Positions 37,886 to 47,301 of a stretch of DNA of 64,000 nt are shown here, in pieces. Numbering within the stretch: position 1 is the first letter of the stretch; every line of letters begins with the position of its first letter. The stretch is from Undibacterium sp. (GTDB taxonomy: Bacteria > Pseudomonadota > Gammaproteobacteria > Burkholderiales > Burkholderiaceae_D): assembly GCA_030645915.1 (NCBI GenBank), contig JAUSNO010000017.1:186001-250000 (forward strand). Direction: 5' to 3'. Both the position numbers and the translations under genes were made by a program. The notes beneath the pieces were generated by a model. That model had not been told where the DNA came from. It did not search any database and saw only the letters and a list, made by a program, of their open reading frames with translations.

Positions 37886-38627
37886 AGAAATATGGGCAAG
37901 TAAGGCTAAATTAACGAATGAAAATTAAATGCGGCGAGGCGAACGGCATTGTACGTTTTTAGTCATGGCTAATGTCTCACAACTAAACATTTTAATGATT
38001 TCGTTAAGCAATCGAGACCCAAATCTCAATCTCAATCTCAATCTCACCATCATCTACGTCCGGACAAAATTGACGATCGTAGACCTCGAAGCCGGGCTGA
38101 TGAGCTGAATGATAGCTAGAATGAGGAAGTCATTCTTTTCAGGATTTTTTCCCAAGTATGATTAATTGTAGACAAAGGGCCACAGTGCAAAAAAAACGGC
38201 GTAATGTTGGACTGAAGTACGCATCCGTCCCATATCGCCAGGTAGCTCATCAAAGGACTCGACCTCAACACATGTATTCAATGCCGTTCCGGTCGTGACC
38301 GCACATCACACCATACGCATTGCTACCTAATTGGCCAGGCATGTGGCCTAGCGACTGGAACTATTGCCAATGCTCGACAATCCCTCGCCCTGAATCTACA
38401 AACATATGATTACGCCTTAAATCGGCTGACAACATCGGACGGTCATTCTCATATCGGATTGGTTCAAATTTTTCATGTGACGCTGCATGTACCATAAGGC
38501 GGGGGGAAATTTAACGTATCTCGCCTGCTGTATGACAATACTGTGATTAATTGAAAAACAAAACCGTAAGGTACGCTAAGGCACCTTACATGTTGATATA
38601 AAAGATGAAAAATTGACGTTCCCTATC
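37886..38627. other. Intergenic region with gene remnant
   Basis: This 742-bp stretch holds no intact gene. The part from 38004 to 38476 is a decayed GyrI-like gene, described separately; the rest (37886-38003 and 38477-38627) shows nothing clear. Confidence 0.5.
38004..38476 (-). pseudogene. Decayed GyrI-like/AraC effector-binding domain gene
   Basis: Read on the minus strand in different frames, the segment gives consecutive pieces of the GyrI-like small-molecule-binding fold. The pieces are LGSNAYGVMCGHDRNGIEYM, then (after a shift) EVESFDELPGDMGRMRTSVQ with HYAVFF, and finally HQPGFEVYDRQFCPDVDDGE, ending IWVSIA and a stop. At least two frameshifts and several in-frame stops break it. 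Four copies of GAGATT (38023-38046) extend the final GEIEIW strand. A possible old start is the ATG at 38476, but the N-terminal part is too worn to follow. Confidence 0.72.
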
Positions 38628-39428
38628 TCATCTGGGGATAGATTGAAGATCGCCTGGCTTTGGTTTGAATATAGTGTTCACCCGAATTCTTTCATTCTCT
38701 TCTTCCACCTGCCTCTTAAAAAGTGCATTTGCTACCTCCACTTCTTTATTACTTGCAACAACGAAATCCCCCGTCGCAGATTTCCAAATTTTTTGTTGCT
38801 CCAAAATTTCCGCAGCAAGCTTTTGTGTATCACTTGCAATCATAGAATATATTTTATCCATCAGAAAAATTGCTTTATTCATCTCCTCTTCGTTCATCAG
38901 GAGCGCAAGGTCTTTTGGAATGTCTTTTCCTGCCGGCAATGCAGAATTTAAACGCTCAACAAAACGGTTATAACATCCCATCCAGAAATCAATACCTGCA
39001 GCAACCCGATTAATTTCTTCGTTTGTTTTAGATACAGATGGAATATTTGGACGTGGACAATCAACCGCACTCATCTTAACTTCGCGTCCATCGAATCCTG
39101 ACATATAGTATTCAATCTCGGATTTACGCTTAACTCTCTGGGTCATTACACTTAAAAATTGTTGGGCTTTAAGGTTGCCATTTTCTGCCGCCTTCTTGAA
39201 CCAGAGTTCGGCATTTTTCTCGTCAACCGGAGCACCATCACCATACCAATACATTTCACCAAGAAGAACTTGCGCATCAACGCTACCTGCCATTGCCAGC
39301 CTGCTGTAAATCTGCTTTGCCTGCTGATACTCCTTATTGGAAAAATGACGCGATGCATCTGCCATATCGTCTGCGTGCGAAAATCCGACACATCCGCATA
39401 AAATGAGTAAAAGTAAAAATTTTTGCAT
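38628..39428 (-). CDS. Exported Sel1-like repeat protein
   Basis: A 266-aa protein with a signal peptide (about 1-19). Two Sel1/TPR-like repeats follow (about 28-98), including AQVLLGEMYWYGDGAPVDEK and AELWFKKAAENGNLKAQQFL. The rest is a mainly helical C-terminal region with a pair of Cys (CPRP and CYNRF) that could form a disulfide. AAAGGAG lies before the ATG. Sel1 proteins scaffold protein-protein contacts; the partner is unknown. Base composition is more AT-rich than in the flanking genes. Confidence 0.8.
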   Translation of the reverse strand: MQKFLLLLILCGCVGFSHADDMADASRHFSNKEYQQAKQIYSRLAMAGSVDAQVLLGEMYWYGDGAPVDEKNAELWFKKAAENGNLKAQQFLSVMTQRVKRKSEIEYYMSGFDGREVKMSAVDCPRPNIPSVSKTNEEINRVAAGIDFWMGCYNRFVERLNSALPAGKDIPKDLALLMNEEEMNKAIFLMDKIYSMIASDTQKLAAEILEQQKIWKSATGDFVVASNKEVEVANALFKRQVEEENERIRVNTIFKPKPGDLQSIPR

Positions 39429-39789
39429 TTTTTAAATCTCCTTTTCTTTGTAAGAACGACCCCACTAACAGATTTTGAATGGTATTCATCTATATCGCTA
39501 ACGTGCTGAGGCATAGAGAATTTACGATAAAGTCGCTGAAATGTAAATTATTAAACAATAATCTGACGACTGCATTGCTTCAATATACCGATGTAACGTC
39601 ATACAAAGCTGTCAGATTGAAGGATATCTATGACTTACCTTAATCTTGCACAACCGCTTAATGAGTGAAGCAACAAAATGGAATTAACAGACAAACCGGC
39701 TTTACTCAGACAATCGAACCCTTGATCAGGCACAAATTCTTGCGCATCCGGGATAGCCTGTCATTTCGACCTAAGTTATAATCCGCCCC
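39429..39789. other. Divergent intergenic region
   Basis: This 361-bp AT-rich spacer lies between the Sel1 gene and the copper/nos supercluster. No gene is seen. It contains a consensus -10 box close to the start of the DUF2946 gene. Confidence 0.4.
39777..39782 (+). promoter_or_regulatory. Consensus -10 box, possibly giving a leaderless transcript
   Basis: TATAAT ends 7 bp before the ATG of the DUF2946 gene, so transcription should begin at or next to the start codon. No -35 box is obvious. A degenerate FNR-like sequence TTGATCAGGCACAA (39722-39735) is centred about 61.5 bp before the ATG, the class I activator position. Confidence 0.45.
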
Positions 39790-40179
39790 ATGAAACCACT
39801 TTGGAAGAATAAGTTCGTCACTACCTGGATCGCCATTTTTGCGATCTTGCTGAGTGCGCTTGCTCCTTCCATTTCTTCTGCGTTGACGATGCGTAATGCC
39901 AGCTCGCCCGGCTGGTCAGAGATTTGCAGTGCCTCGAATGTTTATTCTTCAGCCAACAAGATGAGCAAAAAAGCGTCCGGCACATCGGATGCGCACGAAT
40001 CCAAGCATTGCCCGTTTTGCCTGCCGCATGCCGGCAACTTTGCCTTGCCGCCAGCGGTGATGCCTTGCTGCGCTGTGGCTGCCGGCCATGACGCCTTTCC
40101 TCCCCTGTATTATCAAGCGCCGTCCCTGCTGTTTTCCTGGGTAACGGCCAATCCTCGTGGCCCTCCGCAACTGTCCTGA
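39790..40179 (+). CDS. DUF2946 exported protein
   Basis: A 129-aa small protein with an N-terminal signal or anchor (about 10-30), followed by a Cys/His-rich stretch: HESKHCPFCLPHAGNF and VMPCCAVAAGHD. The family often lies beside copper genes and TonB receptors, and CxxC with nearby His could bind Cu(I) (inference). It is the first gene of the plus-strand copper-acquisition block. A TATAAT box so close to the ATG suggests a leaderless mRNA. Confidence 0.8.
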   Translation: MKPLWKNKFVTTWIAIFAILLSALAPSISSALTMRNASSPGWSEICSASNVYSSANKMSKKASGTSDAHESKHCPFCLPHAGNFALPPAVMPCCAVAAGHDAFPPLYYQAPSLLFSWVTANPRGPPQLS

Positions 40180-40335
40180 TTCACTCCAACACCGTTAACG
40201 GTAGGTAGTCTTTACGTTGCGCATTGCAACGCATGACATATATCTACAAGCGGCCCTGAGTCTTTCGTCATAGGAAAAATGTCGCATCACGTCTGCTGAT
40301 TTTTTGCATGTTGTGCTGCGCATTGAAACAACACC
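40180..40335. other. Short gap with inverted repeat
   Basis: A perfect dyad CGTTGC-GCATT-GCAACG lies at 40215-40231. It could be an operator for the TonB gene or an attenuating hairpin; no regulator can be named. Confidence 0.35.
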
Positions 40336-41028
40336 ATGCGTCATCTTGCCTTTGCTCATAGCGACAGCCATCTGCCGTCCATCGTATTGCCACGCTCCGC
40401 CTCCATCCTCAAAGTGATGCTGGTGATCGGCTTGCACGCTGGCTTGCTGGCCGCTGCGCTACATGCCACCGGCGTGATGACGCGCAGCGCCGTGCCGCTG
40501 CCTATGAGCTTGATGACAGTCATGATTGCGGCACCCGCCAAACCCGTTGCGGCGACTGCATCGCCCAAGCCGGCTCAGGTGATACCACGTTTGCCGTCGG
40601 CCCAGCTTGCCTTGCCGGATACGCCGCAACTGAGCCGCAGCTTGCCGGCAGCAGTCAGCGTATCAGTGCCGGCTACAGCGGTTGCGCCTGTGGTGACACC
40701 TGCAATGACACCTGTGATAGCGGCGCAAGCAGTCGTGCCGACCTTAACCGAAGCCAGTTTCGATGCGGCCTACCTGAACAATCCGGCGCCGGCCTATCCC
40801 CTGATGTCGCGCCGCAATGGCGAAGCGGGCAAGGTCTTGCTGCTGGTGCAGGTGAGCAAACAGGGTACGGCGGCGCAGGTCGAGATCAAGCAAAGCTGCG
40901 GCTTTGCCAGGCTTGATGAGGCGGCGCTGGAGGCCGTGCGCAAATGGCGCTTTATACCGGCGCGGCGCGGCGAAGAAGTGATTGCGGCGAGCGTGGTGGT
41001 GCCTTTGACATTCAGACTCAATAGCTAA
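40336..41028 (+). CDS. TonB-type energy transducer
   Basis: A 230-aa protein. It has a basic cytoplasmic start, one membrane helix (about 28-52), an Ala/Pro/Val-rich periplasmic linker, and a C-terminal TonB domain (about 145-230) with NPAPAYPLMSRRNGEAG and ALEAVRKWRFIPARRG. It transmits inner-membrane proton force to outer-membrane receptors. Its receptor gene follows 39 bp later. No exbB or exbD is present here, so it must borrow them. It is likely dedicated to the two receptors of this cluster. Confidence 0.85.
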   Translation: MRHLAFAHSDSHLPSIVLPRSASILKVMLVIGLHAGLLAAALHATGVMTRSAVPLPMSLMTVMIAAPAKPVAATASPKPAQVIPRLPSAQLALPDTPQLSRSLPAAVSVSVPATAVAPVVTPAMTPVIAAQAVVPTLTEASFDAAYLNNPAPAYPLMSRRNGEAGKVLLLVQVSKQGTAAQVEIKQSCGFARLDEAALEAVRKWRFIPARRGEEVIAASVVVPLTFRLNS

Positions 41029-41067
41029 AAATTCACATTAAATATTCTCTTTAAAAAAAGACAAAAA

Positions 41068-43188
41068 ATGAACTTCAAACATAAACCAATTTATCTCGCA
41101 CTTATCTCAATACTCAGCAGCACGAGCTACGCAGCGGAGGTGCAGGTGCTCGATGAAATGGTGGTATCGGGCTCGCGCACCGCCACCAAATTATCCGAAA
41201 CCCCGGTCGCCATCGGCGTCGTCAACGACAACATACTCAAGCGCGACAAACCCAAGACCATGGGCGAGGTGATCAACCGCATCCCCGGCGTCTACTGGAA
41301 CGATCTGGGCAACGAGCAGCACAGCATGGGCATACGCCAGCCGATCAGTACCAATGCGGTGTACCAGTATCTGGAAGACGGCATCCCCATCCGCCCGCTC
41401 GGTGTGTTCAACCATAATTCACTCAATGAAATGAACCTGGCCGGCAGCGAAAGCGTGGAGGTCGTCAAGGGTGCGGCATCGTCTTTATATGGCAGCAATG
41501 CGGTCGGCGGTGCGGTTAACTTTTTGACGGCGCGGCCATCCGCCACGCCATTCGCCAGTGTCAGCGCGCGTGTTGACACTACTGCCGGCTTCAAGCGTGT
41601 GGATACTGCCGCCAGCAATAGCTGGGGCGACCTTGGCCTGCGCTTTTCGCATTACAGCTCACGCCGCGACACCAACAACTGGCAGGATTACAGCAAGGGC
41701 GATAAGGATTCTTTCTCGCTGCGCGGCGACTATGCTCTCAATAATTCTTCCCTGTTGCGCGCCACTCTGGTGCATACCGATCTGGATGCCGCCATGACCG
41801 GCGGTTTGAACGAAACCGATTACCGTAATACGCCGGGCAAGAGCATCAATACCTTCACCTACCGCAAGGATAAAACAACGCGTGCCAATCTGGCCTGGGA
41901 GGCAGAAACGCTACAAAATGGCCTGACCACCGTGACGCTGTTTAGCCGCAAGAACGATCACGGCCAGATCCCGAGTTACACGCTGTCGGGTTGCAATGCT
42001 GCGGCTGCCGTATGCCAAGGCACGCTCAACAATAACCATGTCGATTCGATCGGCCTCGATGCCAAGCATCAGCAGGAATTGAGCTGGCTGTCGTCGCGCC
42101 TGATCGCCGGCGTCTATCTGGACAACAGCGACAACCCTTATTTCAGCAATAATCTGCGCGTAATCCGTGACCCTGTCAGTGGCAAGAATCTCAGTTACAC
42201 ACTGGCCAATAGCACCAATCCAAAAGGCGTGCGCGACTACAGCACAGATATCACCAACACGGCATTTTTTGCGCAGTGGGAATTCACGCCTTTGCCATTG
42301 ACACGCGTCGTGGTCGGTGCGCGATCTGACGCAATCAAATACGATTTCGTGAATCATCTCTCGCCTGCCGGCAGCGCCAATTATGGCGCCGCCAACGAGT
42401 CGCGCAGCTTCTCGCATGTCAGCCCCAAGATAGGCGCGACCTATGCATTGAGCCGCGACAGCAGCGTTTACAGCAATATCAGCCAGGGGTTTACGCCACC
42501 GGAAGTGAGCCAGTTATATGGCAAAACCGGCATCCCGAATCTTGCCCCTGCCACCTACAATAACTACGAGCTGGGCCTGCGCATGGGCTTTCTGGAGGGT
42601 GCGCTGAAACTTGATACCGCCCTGTACCGCCTTGACGGGCGCGACACCATCGTCAGCTACACGATTGCACCGGGCAATAGCGAAAACCGCAATGCCGGCC
42701 GTACCCGCAGCCAGGGTATGGAGCTGGGCTTGAACTACGATGCGGGCATGGTCGATGCGCGCATCGGCACCACGATCGCCACGCACAAGTTCCAGACCTA
42801 TCAAGTCTCGGGCAGCCTCGATTACAGCGGCAAAGAAATGCCTCAGGCACCAAGCGACATCACCACGGCCGAGCTCGGCTACAAGCCGATGGCCGGCGCC
42901 CGGGTGGCACTAGAGCTTGTGCATCAAGGCGACTACTGGATGAACAACGCCAACACCGTGCGCTACGCCGGCCATACCCTGTTGAACCTGCGTGGCAGCT
43001 ACCTCGTTACCAAAGAGTTGGAAGTCTGGTTACAGGCACGTAACCTGGCGGACAAACGCTATGCAGACTCCGCATCAAGCTCGTATTCCGGCGTCGGCGC
43101 CTATGTGCCGGATACGCAAAACTCGTACACGCCGGGTGCGCCGCGCAGCGTCATGCTGGGTTTGACTTATCGTTTTGGCGGCAGATAA
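41068..43188 (+). CDS. TonB-dependent outer-membrane receptor
   Basis: A 706-aa outer-membrane barrel. It has a signal peptide (about 1-22) and a TonB-box-like EMVVSGSRT. The plug (about 35-155) contains INRIPGVYWND and VEVVKGAASSLYGSNAVGG, and a 22-strand-type barrel ends in the aromatic-rich YRFGGR. It lacks the Met-rich CxxxM/HxM pattern of the second receptor in the cluster, so its substrate could be a copper chelate or another metal complex. The start of the next gene is 2 bp after its stop. Confidence 0.88.
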   Translation: MNFKHKPIYLALISILSSTSYAAEVQVLDEMVVSGSRTATKLSETPVAIGVVNDNILKRDKPKTMGEVINRIPGVYWNDLGNEQHSMGIRQPISTNAVYQYLEDGIPIRPLGVFNHNSLNEMNLAGSESVEVVKGAASSLYGSNAVGGAVNFLTARPSATPFASVSARVDTTAGFKRVDTAASNSWGDLGLRFSHYSSRRDTNNWQDYSKGDKDSFSLRGDYALNNSSLLRATLVHTDLDAAMTGGLNETDYRNTPGKSINTFTYRKDKTTRANLAWEAETLQNGLTTVTLFSRKNDHGQIPSYTLSGCNAAAAVCQGTLNNNHVDSIGLDAKHQQELSWLSSRLIAGVYLDNSDNPYFSNNLRVIRDPVSGKNLSYTLANSTNPKGVRDYSTDITNTAFFAQWEFTPLPLTRVVVGARSDAIKYDFVNHLSPAGSANYGAANESRSFSHVSPKIGATYALSRDSSVYSNISQGFTPPEVSQLYGKTGIPNLAPATYNNYELGLRMGFLEGALKLDTALYRLDGRDTIVSYTIAPGNSENRNAGRTRSQGMELGLNYDAGMVDARIGTTIATHKFQTYQVSGSLDYSGKEMPQAPSDITTAELGYKPMAGARVALELVHQGDYWMNNANTVRYAGHTLLNLRGSYLVTKELEVWLQARNLADKRYADSASSSYSGVGAYVPDTQNSYTPGAPRSVMLGLTYRFGGR

Positions 43189-43190
43189 TC

Positions 43191-44465
43191 ATGACAAATT
43201 ATTCGCGACAAAATTATTTTCTACAAATCAGGCGACTGCTTGCAATGGCGGGTTTAGCTGCGATGCTGATGCCAGCCCTGGCACAGCAACAGATCATGAA
43301 GCTGGCCAGCGACAAAAAAACCTTGCCCACCATAGGCAGTGCCTTTGCCCCCGATGGCAGCCTGTGGCTGCTGCAGCAAGATGCGCAGGCACGTCTGACC
43401 CTGCAAGTGAGCAAGGACGACGGCAACAGCTGGCAACCGGCACGCGTGCTGGACACCGGCAGCGATACCGTCAAGACCAGCGGCGAGAGCCCGCCCAGGC
43501 TGCTCTTCGGCTCCGGGGGCGTGGTCATCGTCAGCTACGCCCAGCCGCTGGCGAAAAAATTTACCGCAGAAATACGCCTGCTGCGTTCCACCGATGGCGG
43601 CGCGACTTTTGCCGCACCGGTCACGCTGCATCAGGACCGGCAAGTCATCAGCCACAGTTTTTCCAACATGGCATTTGATGGCAAGGGAGTGCTGCATACA
43701 GTCTGGATAGATTCGCGCGAGAAAGTCGCAACCGTAGCTGCAGCCGCTGCCGCCGCATCTTCAGGCAAGGCCGGCAATGCCAATGTCGCCTATCGCGGCG
43801 TCTCGCTGTATCGCAATGTCTCGCTCGATGGCGGCGCAACTTTCGGGCCGGACACCAAGCTGGCCGACCACAGTTGCGAGTGCTGCAGGCTGGCGCTATC
43901 GGCAACGCCCGACGGCCGGGTTGCTGCAATGTGGCGCCAAGTCCTGGAGCCGAATATCCGCGACCATGCCTTCGCGATTTTGCCAGCGCTGGCTGATTTC
44001 TCAGCGTCAGCAACATCAGCAACACCGGTCAAGCCGGTGCGCGCCAGTCACGACAACTGGGCCATCGACGGTTGCCCGCATCACGGCCCCGGTCTCACCA
44101 TGGCCGCGGGCGGCGGCTACCATGCGGTCTGGTTCGGCGACCGGGCGGGCGTGGCACAAGTACGCTATGGCAAACTCGATCAGACCGGCCAGCCGGTTGG
44201 CGAGGTGCAGCCACTGCCGGACGAGCGCGCCGAACACGCCGACATCATGAGCAGCGGCGGCAAGCTCGTCATCGTCTGGCGCAGCTTTGACGGCCAAGGC
44301 ATGAATATGAAAGCCTGGGTGTCAGACGACGATGGCCGGCACTTCAGGCTCAGGCAACTGGCACGCACCGAGGGCGATAGCGATTACCCGCGCCTGCTGA
44401 ACAAGAACGGACAAATTTTTGTCATCTGGAACACTACCGGGAAACGCCATGTTGAAGCTTTCTAA
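43191..44465 (+). CDS. Exported Asp-box (sialidase-like) propeller with Cys/His motifs
   Basis: A 424-aa periplasmic protein with a signal peptide (about 1-31). Four Asp-box motifs (SKDDGNSW 74-81, STDGGATF 133-140, SLDGGATF 211-218, SDDDGRHF near the end) show a BNR beta-propeller of sialidase shape. The catalytic Arg/Tyr/Glu set of true sialidases is not apparent. Two insertions, HSCECCR (C229, C231, C232) and GCPHHGPG (C295, H297, H298), look like a metal site. Placed between a TonB receptor and a CxxC protein, it may capture or store copper in the periplasm (inference). Confidence 0.75.
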   Translation: MTNYSRQNYFLQIRRLLAMAGLAAMLMPALAQQQIMKLASDKKTLPTIGSAFAPDGSLWLLQQDAQARLTLQVSKDDGNSWQPARVLDTGSDTVKTSGESPPRLLFGSGGVVIVSYAQPLAKKFTAEIRLLRSTDGGATFAAPVTLHQDRQVISHSFSNMAFDGKGVLHTVWIDSREKVATVAAAAAAASSGKAGNANVAYRGVSLYRNVSLDGGATFGPDTKLADHSCECCRLALSATPDGRVAAMWRQVLEPNIRDHAFAILPALADFSASATSATPVKPVRASHDNWAIDGCPHHGPGLTMAAGGGYHAVWFGDRAGVAQVRYGKLDQTGQPVGEVQPLPDERAEHADIMSSGGKLVIVWRSFDGQGMNMKAWVSDDDGRHFRLRQLARTEGDSDYPRLLNKNGQIFVIWNTTGKRHVEAF

Positions 44466-44958
44466 GTTGCAGCTCTCGAATTATCAGCTCTCCAAATACG
44501 CTTGCGCGCTGGCGCTGGCGCTGACCAGCATTCAGGTGCCGGCCGCCGCCAGAAAGATAGAAAATTTCGACGGCCGCACCTGGCCGCGCATGCAAAAAGA
44601 ATTGCCACGCCCTGCGGCGGTAATTTTTTCCACCACCGATTGCGGCCACTGCCCCGCCATCATCGCTGCCATGGCAGAGCAGATAAAAAACCACAAGCCG
44701 CAGATTCCGCTGATCGTCGTCGTGATGGATGGCGATGGCCAAGCCGATCTGCTGCAAGAGCCACACTACCAGGCCGCCAGCCGCCTGTTCGTTTTCAAGG
44801 GACAAACAGCGGCGCTGCAATACGGCATCAACCCCAGCTGGCGCGGCATTACGCCATATGTGGCGCTGCTGCCCAAAGCGGGCGCAGTCAAGCTGGTGCT
44901 GGGCAAGCCATCCGAGCAAGAGCTGGACAACTGGCTGGCAGCCCGTACCAAACCTTAA
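44449..44958 (+). CDS. Exported thioredoxin-like CGHC protein
   Basis: A 169-aa protein from the ATG at 44449. It has an N-terminal signal or anchor (about 17-34) and a thioredoxin-like fold whose active site reads TTDCGHCPA (C65, C68), the CGHC form of protein disulfide isomerases. It overlaps the upstream propeller gene by 17 bp, a sign of coupling. A role in reducing the propeller's cysteines or passing Cu(I) on is possible but not shown. Confidence 0.75.
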   Translation: MLKLSKLQLSNYQLSKYACALALALTSIQVPAAARKIENFDGRTWPRMQKELPRPAAVIFSTTDCGHCPAIIAAMAEQIKNHKPQIPLIVVVMDGDGQADLLQEPHYQAASRLFVFKGQTAALQYGINPSWRGITPYVALLPKAGAVKLVLGKPSEQELDNWLAARTKP

Positions 44959-45020
44959 ACCAAAGTATCAGCGCCATTCATCGAGCGCATTTTCGGCAAC
45001 ACTCATTTCAGAAAGAATTT

Positions 45021-47249
45021 ATGCAGCACTCAGCAAAACCTATCGTAATCGCTATCAGCTTCGCTTTGGCCGCCATGGCACAAACGGCACTAGCGCAGAA
45101 CAATGTCACCACGCCATCTAGCGCAATCAAGGTCTTACCTGAGGCAAGCGTCTATGCATCAAGAATATCCACAATAGAAGCTTCCAGCTCCATTCTTGAT
45201 GCGAGCCAGATTGCAGCGAAACGCACAGCCAATAGCGATACAGCGACGCTCCTTAAAGACATCCCGGGTGTCAGTCTTAATGGTGCTGGTGGCGTGTCCA
45301 GTCTCGCTGCCATTCACGGTTTGGCCGATGACCGGATACGCATACAAGTAGATGGCATGGATTTAATTTCAGCCTGTGCCAACCACATGAATTCACCACT
45401 TTCCTACATTGACCCTAGCAAAGTCTCCACAATCAAGGTGTTCGCCGGTATCGCTCCGGTAAGCGCCGGTGGCGACAGCATTGCAGGCACGATCCAGGTC
45501 AACTCAGCCGCGCCGGAATTCACCAAAGCTGGCGACGACATATTGATCAAGGGAGAAGCTGGCACTTTTTATCGCAGCAATGGTAACGCCCATGGTGCCA
45601 ATCTATCGGCAAGCATTGCCAATGACTCATTGAGCGTCCACTACGCCGCCTCAACCACGCAAGCGGGTAACTATAGTGCGGCAAAAGACTTCAAGGCGGC
45701 GGCACAATCGGTTGGTACCAGTTCCTTCATCAAGGGCGATGAAGTGGCGTCGTCTGCATACAAGTCGGAAAATCAGTCGATCGCCCTGGCCCTGCGCCAT
45801 GAACAACATGTGCTCGAATTGCAACTCGGCTTGCAAAGCTTGCCGTATCAGGGGTTTCCCAATCAGCGCATGGATATGACGGGCAATGACAGCCATCAGA
45901 TCAATATTCACTATGCGGGGCAATATCTGTGGGGTAGCCTGGACGCACGCATCTACAACGAAAATACGCGCCACAAGATGAATTTCCTCGACGACAAAAT
46001 GCCTATAGGTTCCAAAGGCATGCCTATGGATACCGAAGGAAAAACCAGCGGCGCCAAAATCAAAGCCGACCTTGCCCTATCAGAACGCGATACGCTCAGC
46101 GTAGGTGCAGAATACCAACGCTACCGTCTCAATGACTGGTGGGATCCGGTGGCAACTAGCGGCGGTATGGGTGGCGGTGCGTTTATCAATATCAATAACG
46201 GCCAACGCGACCGCAGTGATATTTTTGCTGAATGGTCGGCAGCCTGGAGCGCCCGGTGGCAGTCTCAATTGGGAATGCGTAGCAGCACTATGAGCATGAA
46301 CACCGATACGGTAAAAGGCTACAACCCAGTCAATTACCCGATAGCCAGCTACGCGGCGTTCAACGCGGCTGATCGAAACAAGACAGATCACAATCTTGAT
46401 CTGACAGCATCGCTGCGATTTCTTCCAAGTGCAGAAATGACACTGGAAGGCGGTTATGCGCGCAAAACCAGATCGCCCAATTTATATGAGCGCTTTGCCT
46501 GGTCGACCAACAACAAGATGGTCATGAACATGATCAACTGGACCGGCGACGCCAATGGCTATGTCGGCAATCTGGACTTGAAACCAGAAACCGCCAACAC
46601 CCTCAGCGCGACCGCAAACTGGCACGATGCTTCCAATGAAGTATGGAAGCTGAGCATGACGCCCTACTTTACCCATGTGGAAAACTTTATCGATGCCGCA
46701 CGTTGTCCAATCGCCGCCGGCACACCTTGTACGCTGGCAAATAGCACCGCCAATACCGGCTTTGTCTACCTTCAGTTTATCAATCAGACGGCCCGGCTAT
46801 ATGGTGCCGATATTTCCGGCTTTGCCACACTGGCAAAAAACGCGCAATTCGGCAATGTCACTGCCAGCGGTTTGCTGAACTACACCAAAGGCAAAAACCA
46901 GACTACCGGCGACCAGCTCTACAACATCATGCCGCTCAATGCCAAACTAGCACTCATACAACATATGGGTAACTGGACCAATACGATAGAAACGCAGTTT
47001 GTCGGTGCAAAAACGCACACTTCACAGGTGCGCAATGAACTTGCGACTAGCGGGTATAGCTTACTCAATCTGCGTAGTGCTTATCAATGGAAGCAATACC
47101 GTGTTGAGGTCGGGGTCGATAACGCCTTGAACAAGTTCTATGCATCCCCTACCGGTGGCGCTTACGTGGGTCAACGGCCGATGAACTACGGCATGCCCGT
47201 TCCCGGCATCGGGCGCTCTTTGTATGCGGCCCTAAGCATGAAGCTATAA
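45021..47249 (+). CDS. OprC/NosA-like TonB-dependent copper receptor
   Basis: A 742-aa outer-membrane receptor with a signal peptide (about 1-25), plug and barrel. CANHM (C119-M123) in the plug and HKM (H318-M320) in a loop match the CxxxM and HxM copper ligands known from OprC of Pseudomonas aeruginosa. Other Met-rich patches include MDMTGND, KMPIGSKGMPMD and NKMVMNMINW. NosA/OprC proteins import copper for nitrous oxide reductase. The longer open frame from 44502 is ignored because the signal starts at 45021. It is followed by a strong hairpin and then a PCuAC chaperone gene. Confidence 0.9.
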   Translation: MQHSAKPIVIAISFALAAMAQTALAQNNVTTPSSAIKVLPEASVYASRISTIEASSSILDASQIAAKRTANSDTATLLKDIPGVSLNGAGGVSSLAAIHGLADDRIRIQVDGMDLISACANHMNSPLSYIDPSKVSTIKVFAGIAPVSAGGDSIAGTIQVNSAAPEFTKAGDDILIKGEAGTFYRSNGNAHGANLSASIANDSLSVHYAASTTQAGNYSAAKDFKAAAQSVGTSSFIKGDEVASSAYKSENQSIALALRHEQHVLELQLGLQSLPYQGFPNQRMDMTGNDSHQINIHYAGQYLWGSLDARIYNENTRHKMNFLDDKMPIGSKGMPMDTEGKTSGAKIKADLALSERDTLSVGAEYQRYRLNDWWDPVATSGGMGGGAFININNGQRDRSDIFAEWSAAWSARWQSQLGMRSSTMSMNTDTVKGYNPVNYPIASYAAFNAADRNKTDHNLDLTASLRFLPSAEMTLEGGYARKTRSPNLYERFAWSTNNKMVMNMINWTGDANGYVGNLDLKPETANTLSATANWHDASNEVWKLSMTPYFTHVENFIDAARCPIAAGTPCTLANSTANTGFVYLQFINQTARLYGADISGFATLAKNAQFGNVTASGLLNYTKGKNQTTGDQLYNIMPLNAKLALIQHMGNWTNTIETQFVGAKTHTSQVRNELATSGYSLLNLRSAYQWKQYRVEVGVDNALNKFYASPTGGAYVGQRPMNYGMPVPGIGRSLYAALSMKL

Positions 47250-47264
47250 GGGCATTTTTCGATG

Positions 47265-47288
47265 TTGAAGAGTGGGCACACTCTTCAA
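47265..47288 (+). terminator. Strong hairpin after the copper receptor gene
   Basis: A perfect 10-bp stem, TTGAAGAGTG and CACTCTTCAA with a GGCA loop, begins 15 bp after the receptor stop codon. There is no T tract, so it may stabilise or process the mRNA rather than terminate it. Confidence 0.5.
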
Positions 47289-47301
47289 ACGAAATATTGA
47301 T

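Noticed and set aside
38023-38046. Four-copy hexanucleotide as a stand-alone microsatellite
   Set aside because: It lies in frame within the remnant of a GyrI-like gene and is better explained as part of it.
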